A stretch of DNA of 64,000 nucleotides. It comes from Crocinitomicaceae bacterium (lineage in GTDB: Bacteria > Bacteroidota > Bacteroidia > Flavobacteriales_D > Crocinitomicaceae). The stretch lies in NCBI GenBank assembly GCA_029249445.1, contig JAQWHI010000018.1:248001-312000 (forward strand). Direction: 5' to 3'. Below are positions 44,974 through 54,451 of this stretch, piece after piece. Under the pieces are notes generated by a model that was given only the letters and a program-made list of their open reading frames with translations, was not told where the DNA came from and ran no database searches. Position numbers and translations under genes: made by a program. Position 1 is the first letter of the stretch, and each line of letters starts with the position of its first letter.

Positions 44974-45322
44974 GTTAGGGGGGTACAATTTGATTTATTA
45001 CTGTAATATTCACGCGATTTCCGGTTTATTCGTTCCTCTAAAATGGTCTTGTATGTTTTTTCTAGAATAATGAACGATTTGATGGTTCGATTGAGGGGTT
45101 TATAATCTTTCAATAGCGCTGCTATTCAAAGATTTTTTGTCTCAAAAAAGAATAAAATTTCTGCATCAATTCTGCACACCTTATTTCATAACAACCCCTA
45201 AAAAGGTTGATGCGTAAGTTATTAACATTCTAAATACTTTCTTTAAATCGTCATTTTTTAGAGGAAAAGAATGACTATATTGCAACTTTTATTATTTGTT
45301 TTCAGAATTTCATTAAAAAATT
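44974..45322. other. 349-base gap without a gene
   Basis: No gene is visible between the tRNA terminator and the START-like gene. The sequence is AT-rich and I see no integrase remnant, attachment-site repeat of the tRNA end, or structured RNA. Confidence 0.5.
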
Positions 45323-45709
45323 ATGGAAAAACAGAGATTTGAACTAGAATACCTATTAAAAACATCTCCAAAAGCATTAGATAACATGATCAGTACTCCA
45401 AGTGGGTTAAGTGAATGGTTTGCAGATGATGTTAATATCAAGGATGATATCTACAGTTTTATTTGGGACGGTAGCGAAGAAGAAGCACGCCTAATCACGA
45501 AAAAACCAAATTCCAAAGTAAAATGGAAATGGTTAGAAGACGAAGAAGACGAAATTGATGCTTTCTTTGAATTGCGTTTTGAAGTTGATCCTATGACCAA
45601 AGTTGTCATACTTTCGATTACAGATTTTGCTGAAGATGATGAGGTCGATGAAGCGAAGCGCCTCTGGGACCAACAAATCAGTGAACTAAAGAGAGTTCTT
45701 GGAGCTTAA
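45323..45709 (+). CDS. START-like (AHSA1-type) domain protein
   Basis: The product is 128 residues. A helix-grip START/SRPBCC fold covers the full length: RFELEYLLKTSPKALDNMIS, then PSGLSEWFADDV, then FIWDGSEEEARLI and a C-terminal helix LWDQQISELKRVLG. It is acidic and soluble. The family binds hydrophobic ligands or acts as a chaperone, and the ligand of this flavobacterial branch is unknown. It is regularly found just before an LptF/G permease gene, as here with a 62-base gap, which hints at a link to envelope lipid handling. Confidence 0.8.
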   Translation: MEKQRFELEYLLKTSPKALDNMISTPSGLSEWFADDVNIKDDIYSFIWDGSEEEARLITKKPNSKVKWKWLEDEEDEIDAFFELRFEVDPMTKVVILSITDFAEDDEVDEAKRLWDQQISELKRVLGA

Positions 45710-45771
45710 ATCAATATACTTCATTTTCTTTCGTTACTTTTTACTAAACTTCGAATGGTAAAATAAGAGAA

Positions 45772-47262
45772 TTGAAACGATTATATTTTTTCAGCATACG
45801 GTCTTTTGCGGGTCCTTTTCTGGCGACGTTCGCAATATCTATGTTCATTTTGATCATGCAATTCTTTTGGCTGTACATCGATGATCTTTTGGGAAAAGGT
45901 TTACAAGTTACTGTTATAATTGAACTCCTCTTCTATGTATCCGCCAGTTTGATACCGCTCGCGCTGCCATTGGCAATACTCCTCTCCTCTATTATGACTT
46001 TTGGTAACCTATCCGAAAACAATGAACTCACAGCACTAAAATCATCGGGGCAATCGCTATATAAAATTATTCGCCCGCTTCTGGTCGTGGTAGTTATCAT
46101 CGCACTTGGTACATTTTATTTTGCAAACTATGTGATTCCCGTCGCAAACTTGAAATGGCAATCACTCATCTTCGATATTCAAAACACAAAAATATCAACA
46201 ATCATCACGCCTGGCGTATATAGCCATGAACTTGATGGTTATGTTATTAAAGTAGATGAAGGCAAAGGAAATACATTCCAAGGGGTGTTAATTCACGATC
46301 ACACAACACCAAATGAAATCAAAACTGTACGTGCTGAATCAGGAAAAATCTATAAATCACGCAATGGAAAATACTTGTTTTTCGAGATGAAAAATGGCAG
46401 CGTCCTAGAAGAACTCGAGCCTCAAACACCCCAGTTCAACTCTGGAAAAAGAGTCGTTAGTAAATATGCAAGTCATTCAGCGCGTCGTTCTTCCTTTGAT
46501 CACGCAACATATAAAATAGATGTCTCCGGATTTGATCTTCAACGCTCGAAGGAGGATCTTTTGAAAGACAAACACGAAATGCTCAATGTATTTCAAATTA
46601 ACACTGCAATGGATTCGATTCAACGGAAAGGACAAGACATCATTAATAATTTCTTATTGAGTATTAAAGGTTTGCACCCCTATCTTGCAGCACATTCATA
46701 TCAAAAACATTCAATAAAACAATTAGAAGATAAAGAAGAAAGAGAGCGCACATTGCAGGTTCAAGACTATTCAATTGATTTTGAACAACTCGAATCCACA
46801 CAACAGATCGCAGCAATCGAGAAAGCTCAAGCAGCGATTCGAAAAACAAAGAAAAACCTCATTGGTCAACGTGATTTCATGAAGAGTCTTGAAAAAGACA
46901 TGGATAATTATATGGTCGAATTCAATAAAAAGTTTGCGTTAACTGCGGCAATACTAATTTTGTTCTTCATTGGTGCACCTCTTGGAGCTGTTGTCAGAAA
47001 AGGTGGTTTTGGCGCTCCAGTAGTAATTGCTGCACTTCTTTTTATGATCTACTTTGTTCTGCTCTCAATTGGCGACAATTTAACGAAAACAGGCACGCTT
47101 ACACCATTCGTTGGAATGTGGTTTCCCTCAATGGTTTTGGCACCAATGGCAGTTTTTTTGATGTATTCAGCAGCAAATGACCATCCCGTCAATACCCGAG
47201 AATATTGGATTAAATTAATTCGGCGTGTTGTTAAATCAATTACGTTAAATAAGGCACAATGA
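45772..47262 (+). CDS. LptF/LptG family permease
   Basis: The product is 496 residues. Membrane segments lie near residues 12-35, 50-75 and 100-118, with three more near the C-terminus (about 392-412, 418-440 and 447-465). A jelly-roll periplasmic domain lies between. N-terminal LATFAISMFILIMQFFWLY and the GNLSENNELTALKSSG coupling-helix region are typical. It forms the membrane part of the LPS export ABC transporter with LptB. The middle is longer than in proteobacteria because of a helical insert (about 260-390). The start appears to be TTG at 45772; an ATG at 45755 is stopped after two codons. It overlaps the next gene by four bases. Confidence 0.88.
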   Translation: MKRLYFFSIRSFAGPFLATFAISMFILIMQFFWLYIDDLLGKGLQVTVIIELLFYVSASLIPLALPLAILLSSIMTFGNLSENNELTALKSSGQSLYKIIRPLLVVVVIIALGTFYFANYVIPVANLKWQSLIFDIQNTKISTIITPGVYSHELDGYVIKVDEGKGNTFQGVLIHDHTTPNEIKTVRAESGKIYKSRNGKYLFFEMKNGSVLEELEPQTPQFNSGKRVVSKYASHSARRSSFDHATYKIDVSGFDLQRSKEDLLKDKHEMLNVFQINTAMDSIQRKGQDIINNFLLSIKGLHPYLAAHSYQKHSIKQLEDKEERERTLQVQDYSIDFEQLESTQQIAAIEKAQAAIRKTKKNLIGQRDFMKSLEKDMDNYMVEFNKKFALTAAILILFFIGAPLGAVVRKGGFGAPVVIAALLFMIYFVLLSIGDNLTKTGTLTPFVGMWFPSMVLAPMAVFLMYSAANDHPVNTREYWIKLIRRVVKSITLNKAQ

Positions 47263-48431
47263 AAACGTTGTACATTTCTAGTAAGCCTTGTTTTCCTGCG
47301 ATTGATGGAGGATGCGTAGCTTCCCTAAATTTTTTAACCAATTTACTCAATGAAGGTGTCGACATTACCTATCTTACAATTGGTACCCGTAAGCATCCCT
47401 TTCGGCTGGATGCCTTCCCTCCTGACCTGAGGACGAAAATTAAACCTTCTGCCGTAACTATACAGACGGGTATCAATTTTTTTTCAGCTTTCATCTCCCT
47501 CTTCAATAACAAATCATATAATATTGAACGTTTTTTTAGTGAGGAAGTTGAAGCCAAGATTCTTGATGAGTTGTCAAGAAGTTCTTATGACATTGTTTTA
47601 TTAGATGGTTTGTATGTAACACCATACATGAACCAAATCAGAGCAAAATTTGATGGGAAAATTCTTGTTCGAACGCACAATGTGGAGTTCAAAATTTGGG
47701 AAGATTTAGCAAAAAATGAAAAAAGGAGCTTAAAGGGTTGGTATCTGAACAAACTTGCCAAAGACTTAAAAAGATACGAATGTTCTATTTTGAAGGAAGC
47801 AGATGGTGTTATAACTATTTCCAATGACGACTCTATTCAATTCGATAAACTAAAAATTAAAAATATTACTTCAATCCCTTTCACTATAGAGCCCTCAGCC
47901 TCAGTGCATGATTACTCCAATCAATCTCTTTTTCATATTGGTGCGATGAATTGGGAACCAAATATTGAAGCTGTTCAGTATGTTTTGGACCTTATGCCAC
48001 AATTGCGATCAGTTGACTCGCAACTCGAGTTTATTATTGCTGGAATGCACTCCAAAGAAAAATTTCAATCGAATCCCCAAGATGGAATTGTTGTAATGGG
48101 GTATGTTGAGGATTTAGAAAGGTTTGCAAATAATATGGGAATATTGATAACACCTATTCAGTCAGGTTCTGGTGTTCGAATAAAAATTCTCGAAATGATG
48201 GCACAAGGAGTACCAATAATAACAACTTCAATCGGTGCCCAAGGATTAATAGACTTCGAGGCGTTGAGAATTGCAGACACCAAAGCAGAACTTTTGAATG
48301 CGATTCATGAATTGCGAATCAATGAAACATCCCGAAGTGAACTCGGTCTTGCAGCAAAGCGTTATATTGCAAAGCATCATGATCCCAAAACGATAAGAAA
48401 GAAACTCATTGCGTTTATCCAATCAACATAG
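47259..48431 (+). CDS. Glycosyltransferase, GT4-like (group 1)
   Basis: The product is 390 residues. It has a GT-B fold. The N-terminal domain starts KTLYISSKPCFPAIDGGCVASL with a nucleotide-sugar type beginning. The C-terminal domain has HIGAMNWEPNIEAVQYVLDL, VVMGYVEDLERF, TPIQSGSGVRIKILEMMAQG and GAQGL, as in group 1 transferases with the EX7E-like region. The start ATG overlaps the stop of the LptF/G gene by four bases, and the next transferase gene overlaps its end. This suggests joint synthesis and export of a surface glycan or lipopolysaccharide part. The sugar is unknown. Confidence 0.85.
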   Translation: MKTLYISSKPCFPAIDGGCVASLNFLTNLLNEGVDITYLTIGTRKHPFRLDAFPPDLRTKIKPSAVTIQTGINFFSAFISLFNNKSYNIERFFSEEVEAKILDELSRSSYDIVLLDGLYVTPYMNQIRAKFDGKILVRTHNVEFKIWEDLAKNEKRSLKGWYLNKLAKDLKRYECSILKEADGVITISNDDSIQFDKLKIKNITSIPFTIEPSASVHDYSNQSLFHIGAMNWEPNIEAVQYVLDLMPQLRSVDSQLEFIIAGMHSKEKFQSNPQDGIVVMGYVEDLERFANNMGILITPIQSGSGVRIKILEMMAQGVPIITTSIGAQGLIDFEALRIADTKAELLNAIHELRINETSRSELGLAAKRYIAKHHDPKTIRKKLIAFIQST

Positions 48432-49590
48432 GCCAAAGCTACTTGTGATCCTCTCAAGATTCCCCTATCCCCTTGAAAAAGGAGATAAATTGAGAGCGTT
48501 TTATCAGATAAAAGAGCTTTCCAAAACATTTGAGATCACTCTTTTTACATTGTCAGACAGTGATATTAAAAGCGAATATATTAATGAAGTAATGAAGTAT
48601 TGCTCGAAGGTCGAAATTCATTACCTAAAACCGCTTATTCGACTATTTCATTTGACACGCGCACTCTTCTCTGAATTGCCTATTCAGACTGGGTACTTTT
48701 ACTCGTACAAGGCAAGGCGAAAAATTAAACATTTAATTCAAGTTGACGATTACAAACATATTTATTGTCAGTTGATTCGAACAACTGAATATGTGAAAGA
48801 CATACATCACATTCCAAAAACTTTGGATTATATGGATGCCTTAAGTTCAGGAATTGAAAGGCGCATCGATCGCCAACCAATTTATAAAAAGTGGTTGTTT
48901 AAATTGGAAGCAAAAAGGTTAGCGAACTACGAGCGTCACATCTTTGACTTTTTTGAATTCAGAACGATAATCAGTGATCAAGACAGACAATTGATCAACC
49001 ATCCGGACAGCGATAAGATTCATTGCATTCCGAATGGCATTGATACCTATTTTTTTGAAGCCATAAAACGAACAGAGAAATATGATTTTGTTTTTGTCGG
49101 CAACATGAATTATCCACCTAATATCGATGTTGTAAAGTACATCACAAAACATTTATTGCCAGAATTCCCCGATGCTACTTTACTTGTTTCCGGGGCTGAA
49201 CCACACAATTCTATTGTAAATTTGGCGAATTCAAATTCACAAGTTACGCTCACAGGTTGGGTAGATGATATTAGAGCCTCTTACGCTGATGCTAAGATAT
49301 TTCTTGCTCCAATGATGATTGGCACTGGGATGCAAAATAAACTTCTCGAAGCGATGGCTATGCAAACACCTTGTATTACAACAGATCTTGCAAACAATGC
49401 AATCAAGGCAGAGCATAACGTACATATACTGGTTGGAAACACAAAAGAAGAATTGATTGAAGCTATGAAGCTGCTACTTGAAGACCATGCACTAAAAGAA
49501 AAGATTGCAAAGGAGGGGCAGATATACGTAAAAACGAACTACAATTGGGAAAAATCTACTGAAAAGCTAAGAGGTTTTTTAGAACACTAA
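48409..49590 (+). CDS. Glycosyltransferase, GT4-like, with non-ATG start
   Basis: The product is 393 residues. It has a GT-B fold with N-terminal LLVILSRFPYPLEKGDKLRAF, and C-terminal FVGNMNYPPNIDVVKYIT, LTGWVDDIRASYADA and MMIGTGMQNKLLEAMAMQTP. No ATG occurs before the first beta strand. The first possible start is TTG at 48409, 23 bases inside the previous gene; a GTG further on would cut strand one. It is close in design to the preceding transferase, probably an old duplication. It acts with it on the same glycan. Confidence 0.82.
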   Translation: MRLSNQHRPKLLVILSRFPYPLEKGDKLRAFYQIKELSKTFEITLFTLSDSDIKSEYINEVMKYCSKVEIHYLKPLIRLFHLTRALFSELPIQTGYFYSYKARRKIKHLIQVDDYKHIYCQLIRTTEYVKDIHHIPKTLDYMDALSSGIERRIDRQPIYKKWLFKLEAKRLANYERHIFDFFEFRTIISDQDRQLINHPDSDKIHCIPNGIDTYFFEAIKRTEKYDFVFVGNMNYPPNIDVVKYITKHLLPEFPDATLLVSGAEPHNSIVNLANSNSQVTLTGWVDDIRASYADAKIFLAPMMIGTGMQNKLLEAMAMQTPCITTDLANNAIKAEHNVHILVGNTKEELIEAMKLLLEDHALKEKIAKEGQIYVKTNYNWEKSTEKLRGFLEH

Positions 49591-49641
49591 TCCTACAAAT
49601 TTATTCATACATCAAATATCATATAAGTGGGATATTTGGAG

Positions 49642-49649
49642 TAATTTTG
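49642..49649 (+). promoter_or_regulatory. -7 box for ribBA
   Basis: TAATTTTG is a perfect -7 consensus, 17 bases before the ATG at 49667. No FMN riboswitch-like leader fits in this short gap. Confidence 0.5.
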
Positions 49650-49666
49650 TGCAAAACTAAGAATTG

Positions 49667-50881
49667 ATGCAAGTGAAGCTGAATACAATTGAAGAAGCAA
49701 TTGAGGAAATCAAAAACGGTAAGGTTGTTATTGTTGTCGACGATGAAGACAGAGAAAATGAAGGAGATTTCTTAACTGCTGCGCGTAACATCACGCCAGA
49801 GATTATCAACTTTATGGTAACTCACGGTCGCGGTCTAGTTTGCGCTCCTATTGTTGAAGACCATTGTGACGCTTTGGGTTTGGACCTTATGGTACAGTCA
49901 AATTCAGCAGCATACGAAACACCTTTTACAGTTTCAGTCGATCTCATAGGACATGGCTGTACGACAGGTATTAGCGCAAGTGATCGTGCAAAGACGGTTC
50001 AAGCTCTCATTGATCCAGAAATACGACCTGAAGAACTTGGAAAACCTGGACATATCTTTCCTTTAAGAGCAAAAAAAGGTGGTGTTTTGAGACGAGCAGG
50101 ACATACTGAAGCAGCGATTGATCTTTCAAGAATGGCTGGATTTGAACCAGCGGGTGTCATAGTTGAAATTTTAAATGAAGACGGTACCATGGCCCGCTTG
50201 CCGCAACTGATGGAAATTGCGGAAAAATTTGACATGAAAATTGTTTCCATTGAAGACTTAATCAAATTCAGATTAAAGAACGAATCATTGGTTGAGCCTT
50301 TAATTGATGTACGGATGCCAACATTAGATGGTGATTTTGACTTGCACTTGTTTAAGGAAACCAACACCGAGAAAGAGCATTTAGCTCTGGTTAAGGGTTC
50401 GTGGGAGAAAGATGAGCCTATATTGATTCGAGTACACTCGTCTTGTATGACAGGAGATATATTTGGCTCTTGCCGATGTGATTGCGGTCCGCAGCTTCAA
50501 AAATCAATGCAACTGATTGAAAAAGAAGGTAAAGGTGTAATCGTTTATATGAACCAAGAGGGACGTGGAATTGGTTTGGCAAACAAAATGAAAGCCTACA
50601 AACTCCAAGAGGAAGGGTATGATACGCTTGAAGCAAATCTAAAATTAGGATTCAAAGGTGATGAACGCGACTATGGGATCGGTGCGCAGATTATTCGCTC
50701 GCTCGGCGTTTCAAAAATGCGATTAATGTCAAACAACCCTACCAAACGAACCGGATTAATTGGTTATGGACTTGAGGTAATTGAAAATGTTCCACTTGAG
50801 ATTGAAAGCAATAAGCACAACGAATTGTATTTGAAAACGAAACGAGATAAAATGGGTCACTCTCTTAATCTTAAAAAATAA
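49667..50881 (+). CDS. ribBA: Bifunctional 3,4-dihydroxy-2-butanone 4-phosphate synthase / GTP cyclohydrolase II
   Basis: The product is 404 residues. The RibB half (1-200) starts [18 protein letters not shown] and holds [11 protein letters not shown] with the catalytic acidic cluster and RRAGHTEA. The RibA half (about 205-404) has [12 protein letters not shown] zinc cysteines and [10 protein letters not shown]. It makes two early precursors of riboflavin. A TTG codon just before the ATG is in frame but not needed. It has its own promoter and runs into the LolD-like gene with a single base between. No riboflavin-responsive leader is apparent. Confidence 0.96.
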   Translation: MQVKLNTIEEAIEEIKNGKVVIVVDDEDRENEGDFLTAARNITPEIINFMVTHGRGLVCAPIVEDHCDALGLDLMVQSNSAAYETPFTVSVDLIGHGCTTGISASDRAKTVQALIDPEIRPEELGKPGHIFPLRAKKGGVLRRAGHTEAAIDLSRMAGFEPAGVIVEILNEDGTMARLPQLMEIAEKFDMKIVSIEDLIKFRLKNESLVEPLIDVRMPTLDGDFDLHLFKETNTEKEHLALVKGSWEKDEPILIRVHSSCMTGDIFGSCRCDCGPQLQKSMQLIEKEGKGVIVYMNQEGRGIGLANKMKAYKLQEEGYDTLEANLKLGFKGDERDYGIGAQIIRSLGVSKMRLMSNNPTKRTGLIGYGLEVIENVPLEIESNKHNELYLKTKRDKMGHSLNLKK

Positions 50882-50882
50882 C

Positions 50883-51536
50883 ATGTTAACAGCTAGTGGA
50901 ATTACAAAATCTTACGATGACCTTCAAATATTAAAGGGAATCAACCTGAGCATTCAGGACAGTGAGGTGGTTTCAATAGTTGGAGCATCTGGAGCTGGAA
51001 AAACAACACTCTTACAAATACTAGGAACACTTGACCGTCCAGACCAAGGTGAAGTTATCATAAACGGTATTCATCCTTTCAACCTCTCTGCAAAAAAATT
51101 ATCGGCCTTCAGAAATAGATCCGTTGGATTTGTTTTTCAATTTCATCAGTTGCTCCCGGAATTCACCGCATTGGAGAATATCGCACTTCCCGCTTTAATT
51201 AAAGGACTTAATCACAAAGACGCCACTACTGAGGCAGGGAAATTGCTCGATCTACTGGGGTTGGCAGACCGTGCGAAACACATGCCTAACCAACTTTCTG
51301 GAGGAGAGCAGCAGCGGATTGCAGTAGCTCGTTCACTGATCAACCGTCCAGATGTTATCTTTGCAGATGAACCATCTGGGAACTTGGACAGCAAAAATTC
51401 AAACGAACTTCATCAGTTATTTTTTCGTTTGAGAAATGAATTAAAGCAGTCGTTTATTATTGTAACACACAATGAGGAATTGGCGAATATGACTGATCGA
51501 AAGCTCACGATGCGTGATGGGTTAATTCTAGAATAA
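50883..51536 (+). CDS. ABC transporter ATP-binding protein, LolD-like
   Basis: The product is 217 residues. Walker A is GASGAGKTT (about residues 35-43), the Q-loop is in [16 protein letters not shown], the signature is [11 protein letters not shown], Walker B is VIFADEP and the H-loop is VTHNEE. Length and the [14 protein letters not shown] section match the LolD/MacB-type group that extracts lipoproteins from, or acts on substrates at, the inner membrane. No permease partner is adjacent, so the substrate is not fixed. It lies one base after ribBA. Confidence 0.88.
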   Translation: MLTASGITKSYDDLQILKGINLSIQDSEVVSIVGASGAGKTTLLQILGTLDRPDQGEVIINGIHPFNLSAKKLSAFRNRSVGFVFQFHQLLPEFTALENIALPALIKGLNHKDATTEAGKLLDLLGLADRAKHMPNQLSGGEQQRIAVARSLINRPDVIFADEPSGNLDSKNSNELHQLFFRLRNELKQSFIIVTHNEELANMTDRKLTMRDGLILE

Positions 51537-51594
51537 AAAGCCTGTTTCTTCTTAAATACAATTTTAAGTACAGTTTTACAGAAGATTATCACTC

Positions 51595-52347
51595 ATGAAC
51601 ACGAATGAATTAAAAGAGTACTTAGATTTTAAAGTAAATCAATACAATACCATCGAGTTTGTAAAAACAGATCCCATTCGTCTTATTCATGGTTTTCATA
51701 AAAAAGAAGATATTGAAATTGTGGGGTTCTTAATTGCAACAATTGCATGGGGTAAGCGCCAAATGATCATCAAAAATGGTGAACGATTAATTGAGCTTAT
51801 GGGAAATACACCGCACGAATTTGTCATGAACTATGAATCTAAAAAACCATTAAAATTTGTACATAGAACGTTTAATGGAACTGATTTGGATTTCTTTTTT
51901 CGAAGCCTTCGTAATATCTATACTCTCCACGGTAGTCTTGAGGCGGTTTTTTCTCCACATCAATCTTTTCCAGGAATCAAGGGTCGAATCATCAATTTTC
52001 GCGAAGCATTCCTCGAAACTGACCATGAAAAAAGATCTGAAAAACACATTTCGAATCCTCTAAAAAACTCCGCTGCCAAGCGTATAAATATGTTTTTAAG
52101 GTGGATGGTCCGGAAAGACAATTGTGGTGTAGATTTGGGTATTTGGAAATCAATACGGCCATCTGAATTGTGCATTCCGTTGGATGTTCATACAGCGCGA
52201 TGGGCAGAAAACCTTGAAATTAAAACCCGCAAACAAAACGATTGGAAAGCATTGGAAGAAATCATGACGGTTTTTAGAGAACTAGATCCTAAAGATCCCT
52301 CAAAATATGACTTTGCTCTTTTTGGAATCGGTGTTTTTGAAACCTAA
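51595..52347 (+). CDS. TIGR02757 family protein
   Basis: The product is 250 residues. It matches TIGR02757 along its length: KTDPIRLIHGFHKKEDIEI, IATIAWGKRQMIIKNGERL, then ADW-like regions replaced by RWMVRKDNCGVDLGIWKSI, and CIPLDVHTARWAENL. It is mainly alpha-helical with a helix-hairpin-helix-like end (KDPSKYDFALFGIG). The family resembles DNA glycosylase-type folds, but the activity is not established. It is cytoplasmic and common in Bacteroidota. It sits 58 bases after the LolD-like gene; the gap lacks a clear -7 box. Confidence 0.85.
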   Translation: MNTNELKEYLDFKVNQYNTIEFVKTDPIRLIHGFHKKEDIEIVGFLIATIAWGKRQMIIKNGERLIELMGNTPHEFVMNYESKKPLKFVHRTFNGTDLDFFFRSLRNIYTLHGSLEAVFSPHQSFPGIKGRIINFREAFLETDHEKRSEKHISNPLKNSAAKRINMFLRWMVRKDNCGVDLGIWKSIRPSELCIPLDVHTARWAENLEIKTRKQNDWKALEEIMTVFRELDPKDPSKYDFALFGIGVFET

Positions 52348-52402
52348 TTCTTAACAATCGAAATTATAATGACCATTTCTAATTGAGAGTTCATATTTCG
52401 GT

Positions 52403-52410
52403 TATCTTTG
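52403..52410 (+). promoter_or_regulatory. -7 box four bases before the BatA-like gene ATG
   Basis: TATCTTTG is a perfect -7 consensus and ends four bases before the ATG at 52415. TTG at 52383-52385 lies 17 bases upstream as -33. This is the best-formed leaderless-type promoter on the plus strand. Confidence 0.7.
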
Positions 52411-52414
52411 AAAT

Positions 52415-54442
52415 ATGAAGTTTTTGTACCCTCAATTCCTATGGGCGCTCCTAGTGCTGGCGATTCCGATCATCATTCACTTATTTAATTTTAAAAAGTA
52501 CAAAACTCTCTATTTCTCTAGCCTAAGCTTTATAAAGCATGTAGATCAGAAAACAAGATCTACACAACGACTAAAACATCTATTGATTCTTGCCATGCGT
52601 CTTCTGGCATTTATATTTATAGTGATTGCATTTGCGCAACCATATTTCCCCACGGAAAAGGAAGGTTTGGATTCCAAAAAATCAATTCTCTGCTTTTATA
52701 TCGACAATTCGTTCTCCATGCAGGCGCACGGGCCGGAGGGTGAATTGTTGTCTGAAGCGCGAGAGAAAGTGAAGGATATTATTGAGTCATCTGCAATGGA
52801 TACTCGATTTTTAATAGGTACAAATGAAATGTCAGGGCGTGAAGAGCGCCTACTTAATCGTAGGCAGGCATTTGAAAAAATTGATGAGATTCAATTGTGT
52901 CCTCTTCCACGAAGTTTATCGAAGGTTCTTGATTGGCAAATGGAAGTTTTAAAAGACCTTCGAGCCGAAACCAAAACTCGAGTAAATCACTTTATTTTTA
53001 GTGATTTTCAAAGGGCTGGTGTTGAAGAAATTAATCCATCCAAAGACAATACTACTTATTTCCCAACACGCTTGATTCCAGAAAAAAAAGGGAATGTTTG
53101 TATCGATTCAGTCTGGTTTACCTCACCAATTCATCAGATTGGAACAAGTAAAGAATTAAATATTCGAGTTGCCAACTTCCAAGATGAGTCAATTGAAAAC
53201 CTCGAACTTAAAATAAAAATTGAGTCCTATGAAAAAACAGTGTTTATTGATGTTCCAAGTCAGAGAACTACGACAACAGCTGTTTCTTTCACAGACAAAT
53301 CAGCTGGAGTTAAAAAAGGGGAAATCAATGTAGTTGATGAGCATGTTCTTTTTGATGACACCTATTATATATCTTACGAAGTTGAGGAACATAGCAATGT
53401 ATTTATTATAGACGGAGAGGATGCGATTACCGGCCTACATATCGTTTATGAAATAAATGACTTTTATAATACTCAAATAAAAAAGAGCACAGAGGTCACT
53501 AAAGAAGACTTTAAACAACAAGACATCGTAATTATTAATGGGGTGAATACGATTTCTTCAGGGTTGGGAATGTATTTAAATGAATTCATGAGCACAGGCG
53601 GTTCAGTAACACTATTTCCTGGGAAAACACCTAACTTAAAGGCTTGGAATGTTTTACTTTCGAAAAATCAGCTTCCTCTTCTTGGGGAAACGGTTCGTTC
53701 TGGAAATAGAATAAAAACATTGAATTATGCCGATCCATTTTTTGATGGGGTTTTTGAGTCAAAACCGAAAGATTTGAATTTACCAAGTGTGTCTTCGACC
53801 TTCCGAGCAATCAAATCAAATATACGTTCGACGGACTTAATCATCCTACAAAATGGGTTGCCCCTACTGTCCTACTGTCAATCAAAAGGAAATGCTTTTA
53901 TGTTTTACAGTTCAATACATGAAGACTTCGGGAATTTTTCTCGGGATGCTCTTTTTACGACTATTTTGCTGAGATCAGCAGAATTATCAAAAAGAAAGCA
54001 GCCCCTTGCCATTGATATTGGTAGTGATGCACAATTTCCACTATTTAAAAAAAATGATTCAAAAAATGCAATACATCTAAAAGGAAATGGGCTTGATTTT
54101 ATTCCGCAAATCAATGAAATTGGCGGTGTTAAGTACCTTACAATTAATAAGATGGATAATTTCACGCAACTACTAGCAGGTAACTTTTTGATTGCAAGTA
54201 ACAAAATACTCGGATCGATCAGTTTGAATTACAATCGCAGTGAGTCAAAATTAAATTATTACAGTCCAAAAGAAGTGCAGAAGATGTTCGCCGGGACTGA
54301 ATTTGAGTACAATGAGATTAGCAGCAAAAGTGCTTTATCAACAGAAAATATTGGCAAACCATTTTCGTATTGGAAAATTTGTATTGTTTTAACGCTTATT
54401 TTTGTGCTTAGCGAAATGGTTTTGGTCCGAATATTTAAATAA
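52415..54442 (+). CDS. BatA-domain membrane protein (vWA-like)
   Basis: The product is 675 residues. The N-terminus is the aerotolerance-regulator (BatA) domain: MKFLYPQFLWALLVLAIPII, then HLFNFKKYK, then a second membrane segment (about 60-77, LLAFIFIVIAFAQPYF). A von Willebrand-like domain follows (about 90-210) with FYIDNSFSMQA, a DxSxS-type metal site reduced to DNSFS. Beta-rich periplasmic domains fill the middle, and a last membrane segment lies near 652-670. It may be an envelope stress or maturation factor. The next gene starts nine bases on and is part of the same operon. Confidence 0.82.
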   Translation: MKFLYPQFLWALLVLAIPIIIHLFNFKKYKTLYFSSLSFIKHVDQKTRSTQRLKHLLILAMRLLAFIFIVIAFAQPYFPTEKEGLDSKKSILCFYIDNSFSMQAHGPEGELLSEAREKVKDIIESSAMDTRFLIGTNEMSGREERLLNRRQAFEKIDEIQLCPLPRSLSKVLDWQMEVLKDLRAETKTRVNHFIFSDFQRAGVEEINPSKDNTTYFPTRLIPEKKGNVCIDSVWFTSPIHQIGTSKELNIRVANFQDESIENLELKIKIESYEKTVFIDVPSQRTTTTAVSFTDKSAGVKKGEINVVDEHVLFDDTYYISYEVEEHSNVFIIDGEDAITGLHIVYEINDFYNTQIKKSTEVTKEDFKQQDIVIINGVNTISSGLGMYLNEFMSTGGSVTLFPGKTPNLKAWNVLLSKNQLPLLGETVRSGNRIKTLNYADPFFDGVFESKPKDLNLPSVSSTFRAIKSNIRSTDLIILQNGLPLLSYCQSKGNAFMFYSSIHEDFGNFSRDALFTTILLRSAELSKRKQPLAIDIGSDAQFPLFKKNDSKNAIHLKGNGLDFIPQINEIGGVKYLTINKMDNFTQLLAGNFLIASNKILGSISLNYNRSESKLNYYSPKEVQKMFAGTEFEYNEISSKSALSTENIGKPFSYWKICIVLTLIFVLSEMVLVRIFK

Positions 54443-54451
54443 TATAGTCAG

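Noticed and set aside
44877-45113. Minus-strand ORF of 78 residues ending RGRFELPTSGL
   Set aside because: Its end is the antisense of the tRNA gene, a well-known false translation, and nothing supports the rest.
44918-45322. Possible integrated element next to the tRNA
   Set aside because: No repeat of the tRNA 3' end, no integrase and no foreign genes were found; only AT-rich sequence and a terminator.
49591-49666. FMN riboswitch before ribBA
   Set aside because: The gap is only 76 bases, the -7 box is within it, and the leader of about 15 bases is too short for an RFN element.
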